Assembly (NCBI GenBank): GCA_030141605.1
Contig: JAQGDQ010000205.1
Location: 126,001-190,000 of the forward strand
Length of the DNA: 64,000 nucleotides
From: Tubiluchus corallicola
Lineage: Eukaryota > Priapulida > Priapulimorpha > Priapulimorphida > Tubiluchidae
Direction of reading: 5' to 3'
How positions within the stretch are numbered: the first letter of the stretch is position 1; each line of letters opens with the position of its first letter. Below, in pieces: positions 1-22,629 of this stretch. The notes beneath the pieces were generated by a model. The model was not told the origin of the DNA, did no database searches, and saw nothing but the letters and a program-made list of their open reading frames with translations. The position numbers were made by a program, and so were the translations under genes.

Positions 1-10926
<10,926 letters not shown>

Positions 10927-11332
10927 AGCAGCATGGTATTTTACAGGTTCTCCATTTTAAAATGTACTAGTGAAATTCCGGAATGGCCTATATGATTTGT
11001 GATTATTGTAACTATGGATATTGTGTAATTATATAAAAGTACGTGTGCCGGTTGGTGGGTTTCATTATATCTAAACTGATATACAGTTGTTATCGTTAAA
11101 AAATTGTACACGCCATTAGACACTCATGTACGTTACAGCGGTTTCGCTGTAGGCAAGGATGGTCTTCCTTGCTCAAAGAAGTTAAAACAAAAGCAAAAGC
11201 GAAAAGTTTCTTTTCTTGCTTTCAGGGAGGGAACGCTTATCGAATCAATCTTATGTTGTCACGCTTTTTGTCCTGTATTTTATTGTACATTATGATATCA
11301 TATCATATATGTATAGTGTGTCGCTGTCACTC

Positions 11333-11338
11333 AATAAA
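11333..11338 (+). promoter_or_regulatory. E75: Candidate poly(A) signal AATAAA, proximal, E75
   Basis: Canonical AATAAA hexamer 407 bp after the E75 stop codon on the sense strand. Confidence 0.45.
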
Positions 11339-11933
11339 CGTTTCATCACACTAGCTCAGTAAGACTTCATTCATTATCGCAATTTACCATTATAATTATC
11401 ATCAATTCATATTTTCATTTAAGCGGGCTATCAAGCTCATTTATTACACCATTATAAAGATGAATTATATTTTTATCTATGCGTTTATACTGTTTATCAG
11501 CATTCTATTAGCAATATGCATTGTAGTTACTATATATCGATGGAAAATATAGGAAAGGATATAATAGGCGTGTATTGGCCCCTAACGATATTCTACATTT
11601 ACATCATACTTGCTTAAGAAACGCTTAAAAAGATTTTTATTGTCACTATTCAGACTATTGTGCATGTTAAATGGCCTAACAAAAACTCATAACAGAACAG
11701 TCAATGATATTAAAACATTGTATTTTTGTGTATATATAAGTTGTGTATATAAGATGGAGCGAATGGAAACTATGATGTGTACTACTTAATGTATGGGTCT
11801 TTTCGTGTAATGATTTTGTTGTTTGTAATCAAAGTTTTGTCCATTATTACATTATACATTTACAGTTGTTGATTATACTGTATACATGCTGTTATTCAGT
11901 ATTGTTATGTTTACTAATGCATTTATAGTAAAA

Positions 11934-11939
11934 AATAAA
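11934..11939 (+). promoter_or_regulatory. E75: Candidate poly(A) signal AATAAA, distal, E75
   Basis: Canonical hexamer about 1 kb after the E75 stop, followed by a T-rich stretch (CGTTTTTTTAATTT) typical of a downstream element. Confidence 0.5.
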
Positions 11940-11960
11940 ATATTCATTAAGGCGTTTTTT

Positions 11961-14900
11961 TAATTTATTCATTTGGGATTACGGAAAGATTTGGATTACC
12001 CAGAAAGGAAGACGGATGACGGATGATACTGCAAAAGCGTTTCTGATAATTAAATAATAGATTAAAATCTTAATTAATGGCGCCCAATAATTGATGACAT
12101 CACAAACTAACATAATTTTCAACAGCAAAAATATTCCGCGAGCGTGTTGCACGTGTTTGCGAAAGCGAAAATTGAAGTACAGTACTACTGCAAGATATTC
12201 AGTGCGTTGTACTAAAACTAGGTCAGTTTTAAGATAAAATTTCAAATTTACCGCTGTGCTCACGCATGAGCTGTCAAACGTGTGTAGTTTGTCACAAAAT
12301 AACACAGCTGAACTGAGAGGTACAGCACCTGTTTTTGTGCAAAGCGTTTCCGAAACGCAGTTGCTAGTGCCCGTCTAACTAGTAAATGGCAAATGTATGT
12401 AACAGTGAAAAACTAGTGGCGCGAACGTGAAATTGTGTTTGTGTGGTAATAATTCTTTCACGTAGGCCATTTTTGAAAGAATGGTATGCTTCCTTTCAAC
12501 ATTTTAAAAAATAGATTCTATTGACCTACAGTTTAAGATTGAGTCTGGTTTTGCTTTAAAATGCAGAGAGTGGTAAGTTTTTATTCGAGCATAACATTTT
12601 GGAAAAGTAATTCTATTCTACAGATGACTTAGATTTTAGCGTATAGGCTGTGGATGTTGCCCTTTCCTTTCAACTTGTTTTCCTTTAGGTTGTTTTGTTC
12701 GCTTACAGCTTTGTGTGTTCACTGACTTATTGAGTAAAATGGCTTAGAACTGCATACAGACTTCAAATTGTAAAACATTATTTTAACACCTATTCGGGTC
12801 ACCAACTGATGCTGTAAAATCCCGTCAGGAAGAGTACTAAAAATGAATCAAGAGCGATTGCTAAACTAATTTCTATTCTAATTTCTAACTGACCTTTGAC
12901 TTTTACCCATTCACTTATAAAGTCACCGATTGTCTAAAATCTGTCCTCCATCTGGTGCTACAAGCTGCTTTAGTTTGAGACAACACGCACCTTAAAGGTT
13001 TTCAAATAGTAATTTCTTCTCTAATATTTGGTTGTCCAACTCTTACAATATTTTGAGGTCTAAGCAGCTTTGCATTGCCCGAGTTGCATAAGTTGGAATG
13101 AAGTCTAGGAGAGAACGCTGATGAAAGTGAATCCCAAGTCTTGCCCGGAAGTACATTTGGTCGACGGAGTCTGGAACCGGAACATTTATCATAACTGATC
13201 TTTTTTTGAACGCATGTGGACATTTTTCTGAAGATAGAACACCACAACTAGTATTCTTTAGCAAAAAAGCTGCAACAAATTTATTTTCGATAGCAAATGA
13301 CTATTAACTTCTAATACATAGAATTGAGAACTACTTCAAAAATCTAACTCACTACTTATAATTAATATTAATCATCTTTGCATACACACAGTTCTCCTTA
13401 GTAGTACGACTGCTTTGTCTTAGGTACAAATTGCACTATTACACACACTCATGCACACGCGCACACCCACACGCAACAAATATATAAGAGCAATAATAAA
13501 GTGCACACACAAACACACACTGCTAGGCCAATCTACGTAATTACAACGTATGTACAAATTAGCAGGTTCCTGAAAATTCAACTCATAAGTAAATATCACA
13601 TATAAATAATGAACTGACAACAAGCATGCAGTTACAGGATACAATTACACAATGCACAAAATGCTCTATACGATCTGCCAAATATTAAACAATGTGCGGC
13701 AACACGCAAATAACACTTGAAAGTCAATTTTCAAACAGCAGATGTTATTACATTGATTTTCATAGTTTCTTCGTACAAAACATAGTAGCTCAGGCTTCCT
13801 TTACATCAATAGCTGTGATATAAAACAGTTTAATTTCAAGGAAATTCGATTTTAACTTAGCTATGGGAACAAAACCATTGGCCGATGCATATATATCTGA
13901 TGGACGTCTACTTACTTAGATTACAATTTAAATCATCACCTGAGTATTGATCAAAAATTTTAGTTAAGCAAAACGTAATTGTTAAATCGAGTAAATGATT
14001 ACTCAGTGAACGTAAAGTGAACAAAATTGAACGCATCCTTGATAAATAAATAAATAATAAAATAAATAAAAACATACAAATTAATTATCATGATGTTATG
14101 TAATAAATCTTTGGTTAAATTAATAATAACTCAGCACGTGCTAAAAGTATAAACAGACATTAACTATACAGACAAACAAGCATGCAAATTTCTTATTATA
14201 ATCTCACGTAGGTAATGAGTTTACATAACGTTACGACTAGAATTTCTCACCCATATTATGCTACAATGTTGCTGCTTTTGGGCTGCATAGTTTACACATA
14301 ATACATGATTATGCACATTGGTCCACTTGAGTTACGACAGCTCTGGTGTTGCTATGTACACATACACGCCGCTAAGATTCAAAATATTAGTCCACTTTCT
14401 TTCCTAACAGTAAACTTCGTAGTTACTTATTTCTTTTTAAAATACGGTAAATTCAAAGTTGATGGAAGAATGAACAAAACTGGATTGGCAAAAATTGAAG
14501 CAGTATTCAGAAAAGGAAATGGTTTCATAGTAAATAACAACAGCAGAACTTTCGTAAATTTTTTTTAAATAAGATGCTCATAATAAAAAGCAAAACTTAA
14601 CAAACTTGATCTACAAACTTTACACAACCCTAAAACCTAAGCACGAAATTACAAATTCATTGCGTCATTTGCACAGTATTATGATGATGGCGCAAACAAA
14701 TTCTAAGCTGTTATAACTAATGTTAGTAATCAACAAAACGCATGCGTTGTTAAGTACAAGACGAAGCGAACACTTGGACGAATCTACGTTACAGCTACAG
14801 CTTTACCATATAAATAAATTGCTAATTTAGTAAAATTGCTAGCGAGACCTTTTCACACTAAAATAATTAATTATTCATGACTTTTTGAAAATTTGCACTG

Positions 14901-15221
14901 GGTTGCGGGCAAGCTATTATAAAGAATCTGAGTTTTGCCACACAAAATGTACAAATAAATTTATATCAGGACGCCTTACATACAGGTGTAAAAAGTTTGT
15001 AGCGCCGCTGCTGATATATAATCGTCGTTAGATAAATTTTATCTGTCAATATTAAGTAATAAAATTCAGATTCTTCATACATGGCAAATAGCTCACACGA
15101 ATATGAATATAGATACGAACAGTCCACGCTTTTGAAACGTCATGAAGGATAAACTGTTTAACTTCTGATGCCAACTTTTTGGAGATTTAAATGAACACGA
15201 CCTTTTTACAGGAAGGTGAAA
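11961..15221. other. Intergenic region between E75 and ASB gene (tail-to-tail)
   Basis: No coding region could be supported. Short open frames on both strands (for example minus-strand ones near 13002-13264) show no recognisable domain. The region holds dispersed repeat A (12092-12233), a CA-rich stretch near 13440-13520, and probably the 3' untranslated region of the leftward ASB gene. Confidence 0.5.
12092..12233 (+). repeat. Dispersed repeat family A, copy 1
   Basis: About 140 bp matching 50622-50751 in the same orientation with scattered substitutions. Shared anchors include TGATGAC(A/G)TCACAAA, TTTCAACAGCA, CGTGTTTGCGAAA and CAGTTTTAAG/CAAGTTTTAAG. No open frame or terminal repeats are evident, so the class is unknown. 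Confidence 0.7.
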
Positions 15222-17221
15222 CTAAATTGCCGTAGAAGTTAGCAAGAGGTAATCTCTTAATCTAACAGGTACGCCTAGTCTCTCAACCTTATCCACAATA
15301 CTACAACCCTCAGATACTTTGAGCAGGTGTCTTCTTATGAGCGTCCGACATTGCCTTTGAAGTGGTGGTGGCGTCCACACCTCTTTGTACAACCAACCTG
15401 CAAACTCATCATCCTTGAGTAACTCCAGTGGTACAACTGTCTCGGATAACCAAGTCTTGAACACCTTAGCTCCTGCATGGACCAGAAGCTTGATCAAGTC
15501 CTTGTCGCAATTCTGGATAGCCCAATAGATGGCACTGTGACCTCTGCTGTCAGTGATGTCCACGCGACAGCCATGGTAAATTAAAAAAGTAGCAATGGCT
15601 AATCGTCCTGAGAATTTGGCAGCTAGGTACAGAGGGCATTGATTCCAATGTTCTGATATGTTTAATTTGGCACCACTTAGTATGAGCATCTGCAAAATAT
15701 CAGTTCGCTTCTCACGCGCATTAATCCACACTGGAGTGTGATTATAGAAGTCCGTTTTGTCCAGATCAGCACCGCTTTGAATCAGCTTGCGAACAATGGA
15801 CGTCTTGCCAAGTCGACACGCAGAGAAAAGAGGCGTCTCCACCCTTGCCATGGGATCACAGCTCAGTTTGTCTATGCTCGCTCCGTTTTGCAGCAGTGAA
15901 CTCACAATGTCTGAAAATAAAGTATTGACATAATTATGTAAATTAAAATTTTCGTTCCACGAAGAAACAACAAACATGAACTATAATGATGTCATGCTAC
16001 TTCCTTAACACTCCTTTGACTGACTAGACCACCCCACCCCCATAATGACACAATGACTCTTTTCGCGTGTTCTTCTCATTCTTTGACTCGTTTTTATCAA
16101 TTTTATCATCCTCATGTGCGTCGACGGTCACATTCGTCTTAATTTTTGTCATACTATAGGTTTCTTTCTCCTCTTCTAATTCTGTTTTATCAGTATCATT
16201 GTCGTCAATCGTATTTTAATCTTCATTATTAGTGACAACATCATGAACACCAATATTAAAATCGTCGTGATTATATTGTCGTCATCTCAAACAGTAGAAA
16301 TACACCTCAAGCAGCATTAAAATCCCTCGCTGTTGTTTGAGCTTAGAGCCAATTCATTCAAATTTATGCAGCACGAAATTGATGGAATATTTAAAGCAGC
16401 TAAATTATAAATTTTGAACAATACAAACGCACATCGTACAAGGTTAATAAATACAATGCTATGACAACTGCAACAACATTAATGTAGCTAAAATGAAGGA
16501 GTATAAATACGTGTAATTATACATTTATCTCATGTATGGCTGCAAGCGTTTTTCTCACATTTTACCACATGCTGCATGTTTAAAGGGAAAATTTCTATTT
16601 ATCTTTTTAGGCTGGTATTGTTTGGGCTCACAGCTTTTTGTCATATCTCAAAAATTCGTTACATTGACAAACTGAAAACACGAATTTCAAAAATAATTTT
16701 TTGCATCCTCAATGAAAACGGTGGACATATCAACTTTCTGAGAAACTCGACATCATTAACTTTCACGCTAAGTAAATATTCCGAAATTACAAAAGCTCCA
16801 GTTGTATGTAGGCAACAGCCAACTCACTGCTTCTATAGTTTCTTTCCAGAAATTTGGTATACAAAAACAAAAGTTATTTGTGATTTTGTAGCATTTTTAG
16901 AATAAACAGTTTAACTCTAAAGTCTCTGGCTTGATTTCATGGTTTGATTCGTCAGCAGCCTCCAAAAATGATAGAAACTGAGAAAAGTTAAAAAAAATTG
17001 AAACTTTCTTACGATTACAAATGTTTAATTAGTTTACCATCTTTGCCAAGGTACACCGCCAGCGAAAGAGCAGTGGTCGAACGAAGCGATGCACTAATGT
17101 CCATTCCTGATTTTACTATTTTGCTAATTCTCTGAACATCATGCAGTCGTATCGCTTGGTGCAGGTCTTCTGTAGTTGCACCACGGTGTTTACCAGGTGG
17201 TGCAGGTATTACGTTAGGCAT
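15222..17221 (-). CDS. Ankyrin-repeat and SOCS-box (ASB) protein
   Basis: Two coding exons on the minus strand, 17221-17038 and 15910-15222, join at phase 1 to give about 290 residues. The ATG at 17221 is the first in frame; an in-frame stop lies 27 bp upstream. A TTTCAG acceptor near 17265 suggests a non-coding first exon. The protein carries about five ankyrin repeats (for example TPLFSACRLGKTSIVRKLI, HSAIYWAIQNCDKDLIKLL). A C-terminal SOCS box follows: a BC-box at about residues 244-253 (PLQRQCRTLI, elongin-C binding) and a Cul5-box at about 273-284 (GVPVRLRDYLLL). By family this is the substrate receptor of a cullin-5 ubiquitin ligase, acting in cytosol or nucleus; the substrate is unknown. 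The particular ASB subfamily was not resolved. Confidence 0.88.
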
Positions 17222-17357
17222 CTCGGACACCTGGGGTGTACAGTTACCTATCCATCACTAGGAGCTGAAACACAAACAAGTTAATTCATTAAATTCAAAA
17301 TGATTTATAAGTCGCTACACCATTGTCGCTTCTTTCTCTCCTTTTTCAGCTCTCTAC

Positions 17358-17392
<35 letters not shown>

Positions 17393-19212
17393 CCTCGCTC
17401 TGTCTTTGGCTCTGCCTTCACCTGCATTCTCGTGCATATTAAGATTAACACTTCTGGCCTTTTCACATTAAATTTAAACTACCAAAGGGCGTTTTCTCTG
17501 TAGAATGCATCGATTTGGATATATGCTTGTATAATAGGTACCCGTATTAAAACAGCGTGTTAAACAGTTTTTCTGTAATTTACTTTGAGATATTTTTTCA
17601 CAAATTGCTGTACACACGCACGCAATTGCTTATACTGTCTGGTTTAAACTTTGTTGTAACTCTTCGTTTTAGAATCTGATTTAAATTTTAGCACCATATT
17701 TTAGCTTTGACAGTTTATGGTCTGCTTTAAAGGAGGGATTTCCTGCCGAAAGATGACACCACTTGCTATGAAATATATGCTATAAAACATTTAAAACATT
17801 AAGTGTCACGCTTCATATTTCTTGTGAACAATATGAAAAATATTAGTCGATACAAAACGATATGAAAAAGATGTGAAACAACATGAAAAATATAAAATGT
17901 GCACGATTACAGTTGAATTTTATTAAGCCTAGCGTTTCATATGCTCACTAGAGCATCCATTCTGTGTTATCCTACCTTTACTAAAAGTGCATTACCCTTA
18001 GAATATTGATTCTTGATATTAGACTACTGATTCTGCACTGAAGCCAAGCTAATGCATTTACTCCAAGCAACGCCATTTACAGCACAACACAAAGAAGCTG
18101 AACACGAATTCTACTCTAACAAGCACACAAACGCTACATACTAATGATGATAAAAGCATCGATACCGAACTTTCAAGCTCAGCTTCCGTCCAGAATAAAT
18201 CCGATACCGAAGAGCAAACAGTTGCCCGGCCCAACACCCATATAAGGTTCTCCTGGCACACGCACACATGGTAAATCCCCTGCCACGCGTATGGCTTCCA
18301 GCAACAGATGTGTAACGTTGCATATTTTAGTGGTAACAAAAACTTAACCCTTAAGCGACCAAATTCGAGATTAACGACAGCGTAGTAATTTGTCAGACGG
18401 CCGTCTGGTGTAAAACTTGTGAAGGGTAAACTATGTAGCAGAAATTACAAAGCAATTTTCATATAAAGTAAAACACAATTAACATAACGCCAATTATTAA
18501 TAGCTCAAACTTCAATGATGGAAAAGAAGTACGAGCGAGATGTCCACCACTTTATTCATAGAGAACAATCAATAAAAGAGAAAAAATCGACTAACCTAAT
18601 CACTTATAACCTACAAAAGATTTAGGGCATGTGGACTTAAAGGGAAAGAGAATACACTGAAGCAAACAAAGCGAGAAAGACTTATAAGGATGTTGATACA
18701 GTATATAAAAAAATATAAACAGCTAAACAAAATACAAAAATAATTTGCACGTATCTAAGAACTGCTTCGATCTAATTTGCACGTACAGTAATTGGAATGC
18801 GTAACTATTTGTTTCCCCTTGTTGGGTTCTGGGAGCCAGTGAATGCAATGATTTTTTCATAACCGGCTTCAAAAGCACTCCAGTTTAGACAGCAAAGGAA
18901 TTTTGTTTATCATACTTCTCTATATCACATATTTAGGGTAGATTACCGCCTTAATGGTGATCAGACACTTTCAAGGTTCAACGACATAACTTTTTTGATC
19001 AACCTGCTGGTTTTTTCTTAGCTGACACACTTACGTCTAAAGTCGGCGTAACAGCCAAAGACATTTGAACACCATCCCATATGCGTGATTTATATCGAAG
19101 AGTAAAGCCTTCGTTTCATATTCTCATTTAGCGTCCTATTTATCTTTGCAAATTGAAGCGAACTGTTCGCATAAACCAAAATTCATTGAAAGAAAATATA
19201 AAAAAATCTGGA

Positions 19213-19289
19213 CTGAATCTCAGATTTAAACCAGGTACCTTTAAATTACAAGTCCAACATCCTGATCACTAAACCACACAGCCGCTAAT
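19213..19289 (-). repeat. tRNA-derived SINE-like sequence or tRNA-Thr pseudogene
   Basis: Read on the minus strand it contains an A-box-like TGGTTTAGTGATCAGG. An anticodon-arm-like TTGGACTTGTAATTTAA has TGT at the anticodon position. A B-box-like GGTTTAAATCT follows at the expected spacing. Stem mismatches (the anticodon 3' arm reads TTTAA rather than TCCAA, and the T-stem is imperfect) argue against a working tRNA. A tRNA-headed SINE or a decayed tRNA-Thr copy fits best. Confidence 0.55.
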
Positions 19290-20144
19290 AAACTATCATT
19301 AACTAAGAAAACTTAAATGGTAAATAGTTGAAAGTTAGATAACACTGACACAATCGCGTTCGTAGAACAACAAAAACTGAATGAGAAAAGTAACTAATTA
19401 TCACTTTTTGCACTGTCACTACACGCTTTCAGTCACCATATGTTGAGCGCCATTCGAATTAGATACAGAATATGTAGAATGTTACACTGCGTAGAATCCT
19501 CGCGTGTTATTGATCAGTTCACATGATGGTGAAACGATCTCTGAAGCCATCACAAGTAAGGCCCATTTTACAGTGAGCACGGAAAGAGAAATGACGCAAG
19601 GCATGTTGTCAGAAAATCACCAAATACGTGGAAATTTTTTTCTCGAAATCCCACGCAACAAGAAAGTTCATTTCACAGTGAAACCGCTCGGGTTTTTTTC
19701 CGGGCATCCAGTCAGCTGCAGCTAGTTTCGAGTTTTATACTGTATACACGTCTTACTCAAGTTATACTTGTCGTATTTCTCATATACATAAGTACAGTTG
19801 ATAATGTTAGCCCTTGCAATGTCAGACCTGTCGTTTTTTGGCAAAATTCTACTACTAGTACTAACCAAAATGTGTTATAAATAACATATAAATATGTATA
19901 TATATAATATACATAATATACGTAATATATAAAATAAATATATGTGCGCGTTAGTATTCTTTTTCACGAATATAGCCATCGATGTTGCATTAATAAAACA
20001 TAGAAACGTCAGTCCGTCAAATGAGAGATTAAATCTCATAATTTTATGTTGAAATATGTTAGTTCTTGTTCATTAAATAAGAAAGAAGTAATTGATGTCA
20101 TTTTTATTACAGGCACTTAAAATTATTTATAGTTAAAACAACAT

Positions 20145-20234
20145 AACTTTATTAAAACTTTTGCATTAAAAAGTTAAAATCATGCCAAACGTTTCGACAG
20201 ACAACTGCTGTCATCATCAGTGGTAAATTTACAA
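20145..20234 (-). repeat. Dispersed repeat family C, copy 1
   Basis: The reverse complement of this 90-bp segment matches 23707-23799. Shared landmarks are GTAAATTTACCACTGATGATGA, a variable GCAG region, CTGTCGAAAC(G/A)TTTGGCA and AACTTTTTAATG. The two copies lie 3.5 kb apart in opposite orientations with RPA2 exons between them, so they are independent insertions and not ends of one element. Confidence 0.75.
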
Positions 20235-22629
20235 ACATACAACTAGTTTATATGGGCAGACTCTATTATGCACAGTAGTTAACAGAAAGGAAAGAGGTAA
20301 TGAATAAACAGACCAGCAAAGAAATTGATACTTAAGTTACTGTATAAGTAGACGTCACAGATGCAAATACCAGCAACCAATATCTCCATAGCCAGCAGTC
20401 GCACTCAGTTACCATAAATTATACTTTAATGCCGTATTGGAGACTTCCGGGATGATTGTATTTGCAACAGAGGTATCAACCTGCCGAAATGGACTTGAGG
20501 TAGATAGCGTAACTGCCGACAACCCACACTGACCATGTTGATGTCTCAAGTCATTTATATGATAAGATAATGTACAAGTTCCAAAATAACGTCGGATTTT
20601 TTACTAGTGTGTAACACCATTACTACCTTCTCTTCGTTTTTTTCTAAATTTATTTCACAAACACGCTGTTTATTAGCGCAGACTATTGTTCTGACAGTGT
20701 GCTTTATAGCTATGACATTGACAGTTGCTGTCGAAACGATCGTCTGCGCTAATGAACATAGACATACAGACATAAACATTTTATTTATCTCTTCATTTAC
20801 GCCAGAATACAAATAGACTATTATTGCTATAGTTATTAATTAAACAGAATAAATTATGCATAAAAGAAAGAGTTAGGTGCAGGAGAAAGGGTAGCGAAAG
20901 ATCAATTGGTCATCAAGTCAGCTACCCTTCTCAGATTAATGTAACTTGTACAACGAGGCTAATTGAACCATGTAATATAATTATGAAGTAGGTTAAGAAA
21001 ATCAATTGTTAACATAAATTTATAGGGAAAGAAATTAAACTTGAAAGGGAAATAACTAAATAAGCTATGCAACAAGGAAGCATTAAAATAAAATGAAAAA
21101 TATGATGATCAACAAAATACGTAAAGCATTTACAGATTAAAACAAAACTAACTAGAAAACAGTCAAACCAAAAGACATAAATAAAACATAAACAATAAAT
21201 CAATGAAGGAAACAAAATATGCATGATAGAATCAAACTAAATAAAATGAAATAAAAATATGCAATAGCGTTTAATCAAATTATGTTAAGCGAAATGCCAA
21301 AGACTATGGAACACAAGAACTAGTACAGAAATGTTAATACCTAGAGGCGCTAGCTCTTTCACATATTTACTTAAAAAAATCACTTTTATATTAGAAACTT
21401 ACAATGTACATTTCAGAAGCATACAAAAACCATAACACGTAAACGCAGTTCATTCAAACATTTTAGAACCATTGTTCATCTGATCCAAGAATACTCTGAA
21501 AATTGTTTATTCCACTTTGGCGGTGGTAGAATTTTGTCGATTCATCAGTGAAGAAAATCTAATCTTTATATTGTTTTAGACCAGTGACAGTGGACACGGA
21601 TATGAATAGTATCACATACACATGTTGCTTGCCTGATGTTATTATAGACTGACTTCTTCAGCATTTCTTTATACATAGAGTTCCAAACATTTGACAAAAA
21701 CAACGAATTAGGTGTACATGAAAAGATAAACAATACAATTAGCAATTTTATGAATAACAATATTTATTGATATAAATTTACAAGCTACAAAAAAGCTAGC
21801 ACAGTTACATTATCAAAATGCTTTACTGAAGGACTTCTCTCTATTCTTGAATATTTACACTCCATTAAACATTTTTTACAAAATCTACAACAGGGGCTGG
21901 TTGGCTAAATAATCATTTTCTGTAAGCACTAAGCAGCCTATAATAAATAAGCAAACTACCACAAACTTACGCAAGGTTGGCAAACTAAAACAAAAGAAAG
22001 TTTAAGCTGGATTAACAGTTTGTACACTTGGCCAAGGGCCAAGTGATTTGTACACTAAATGTAAAAGTACTGACAAGTGAAAAGTAAAACATATATTTTA
22101 TTATTTTACAGCCATGGACAAACATGAATTTAGTAAGGCTAAGCAAATAGTGCAAGTTCAAAGCCTTCAATGCCAAAAAATTTGAGCCACACAGTTTTGT
22201 CTTTGTTATTCATATTTCACAATTAGTTACAGTCACACACCAACAAGACCGTAAAACCATTATTACCTAGCTATAGTTATCATACATAGTTCACTGTCTG
22301 ACTTTTAGTTTACCTCGATTCTTCTTAAACAGACAAAATAAATTGTCACCATTTTGCATCGAGTAAAATGTGAAACTATGTGACTTCAACATTTAGTCTT
22401 ATCAAAAATAACAATGAGCATGCCGCATTGCTGTAATCAGAGACCTAACACAATTATCCCAGTGATTATTTAAGTGTTCTTTCAACACTGTAACCTCATA
22501 CAGTCAAATAGATCAACAATCACTCATGTCTAGAACGTGAATAAAGCACAGATGAACAAATATATTCTGGTAAGAGCATACCAACCTATACAGACAGTGT
22601 TAAATTATTTCATTTACAGAAGAAGAGAA

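Larger units (their letters stand above)
10927..11960 (+). other. E75: E75 3' untranslated region (inferred)
   Basis: No gene of its own is seen after the E75 stop. Two AATAAA polyadenylation hexamers follow (11333 and 11934), so the transcript probably ends near 11355 or 11960. The segment contains a cluster of three short hairpins at 11134-11222. The limits are inferred and no transcript evidence is available. Confidence 0.5.
17231..22629. other. Region between ASB 5' end and RPA2 3' end; no gene recognised
   Basis: Contents seen: a (C)n(CT)n microsatellite near 17356-17398, a tRNA-like SINE-type sequence at 19213-19289, dispersed repeat C (20145-20234), a long imperfect hairpin at 20674-20757, and a 9-bp-arm palindrome near 22024-22044. 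Open frames near 18058-18339 and 19504-19725 have no recognisable domain. It probably also includes the ASB promoter and 5' non-coding exon and the RPA2 3' untranslated region. Confidence 0.5.

Noticed and set aside
13002-13264. Two overlapping minus-strand frames near the ASB 3' side
   Set aside because: No domain, no coherent codon pattern, and splice partners not seen.
18058-18339. 93-codon Cys/Val-rich minus-strand frame
   Set aside because: Overlapping frame also open, no family resemblance.
20555-20816. Open frames on both strands over the same hairpin
   Set aside because: The shared residues (CAN, TIV) arise from the inverted repeat read on both strands.
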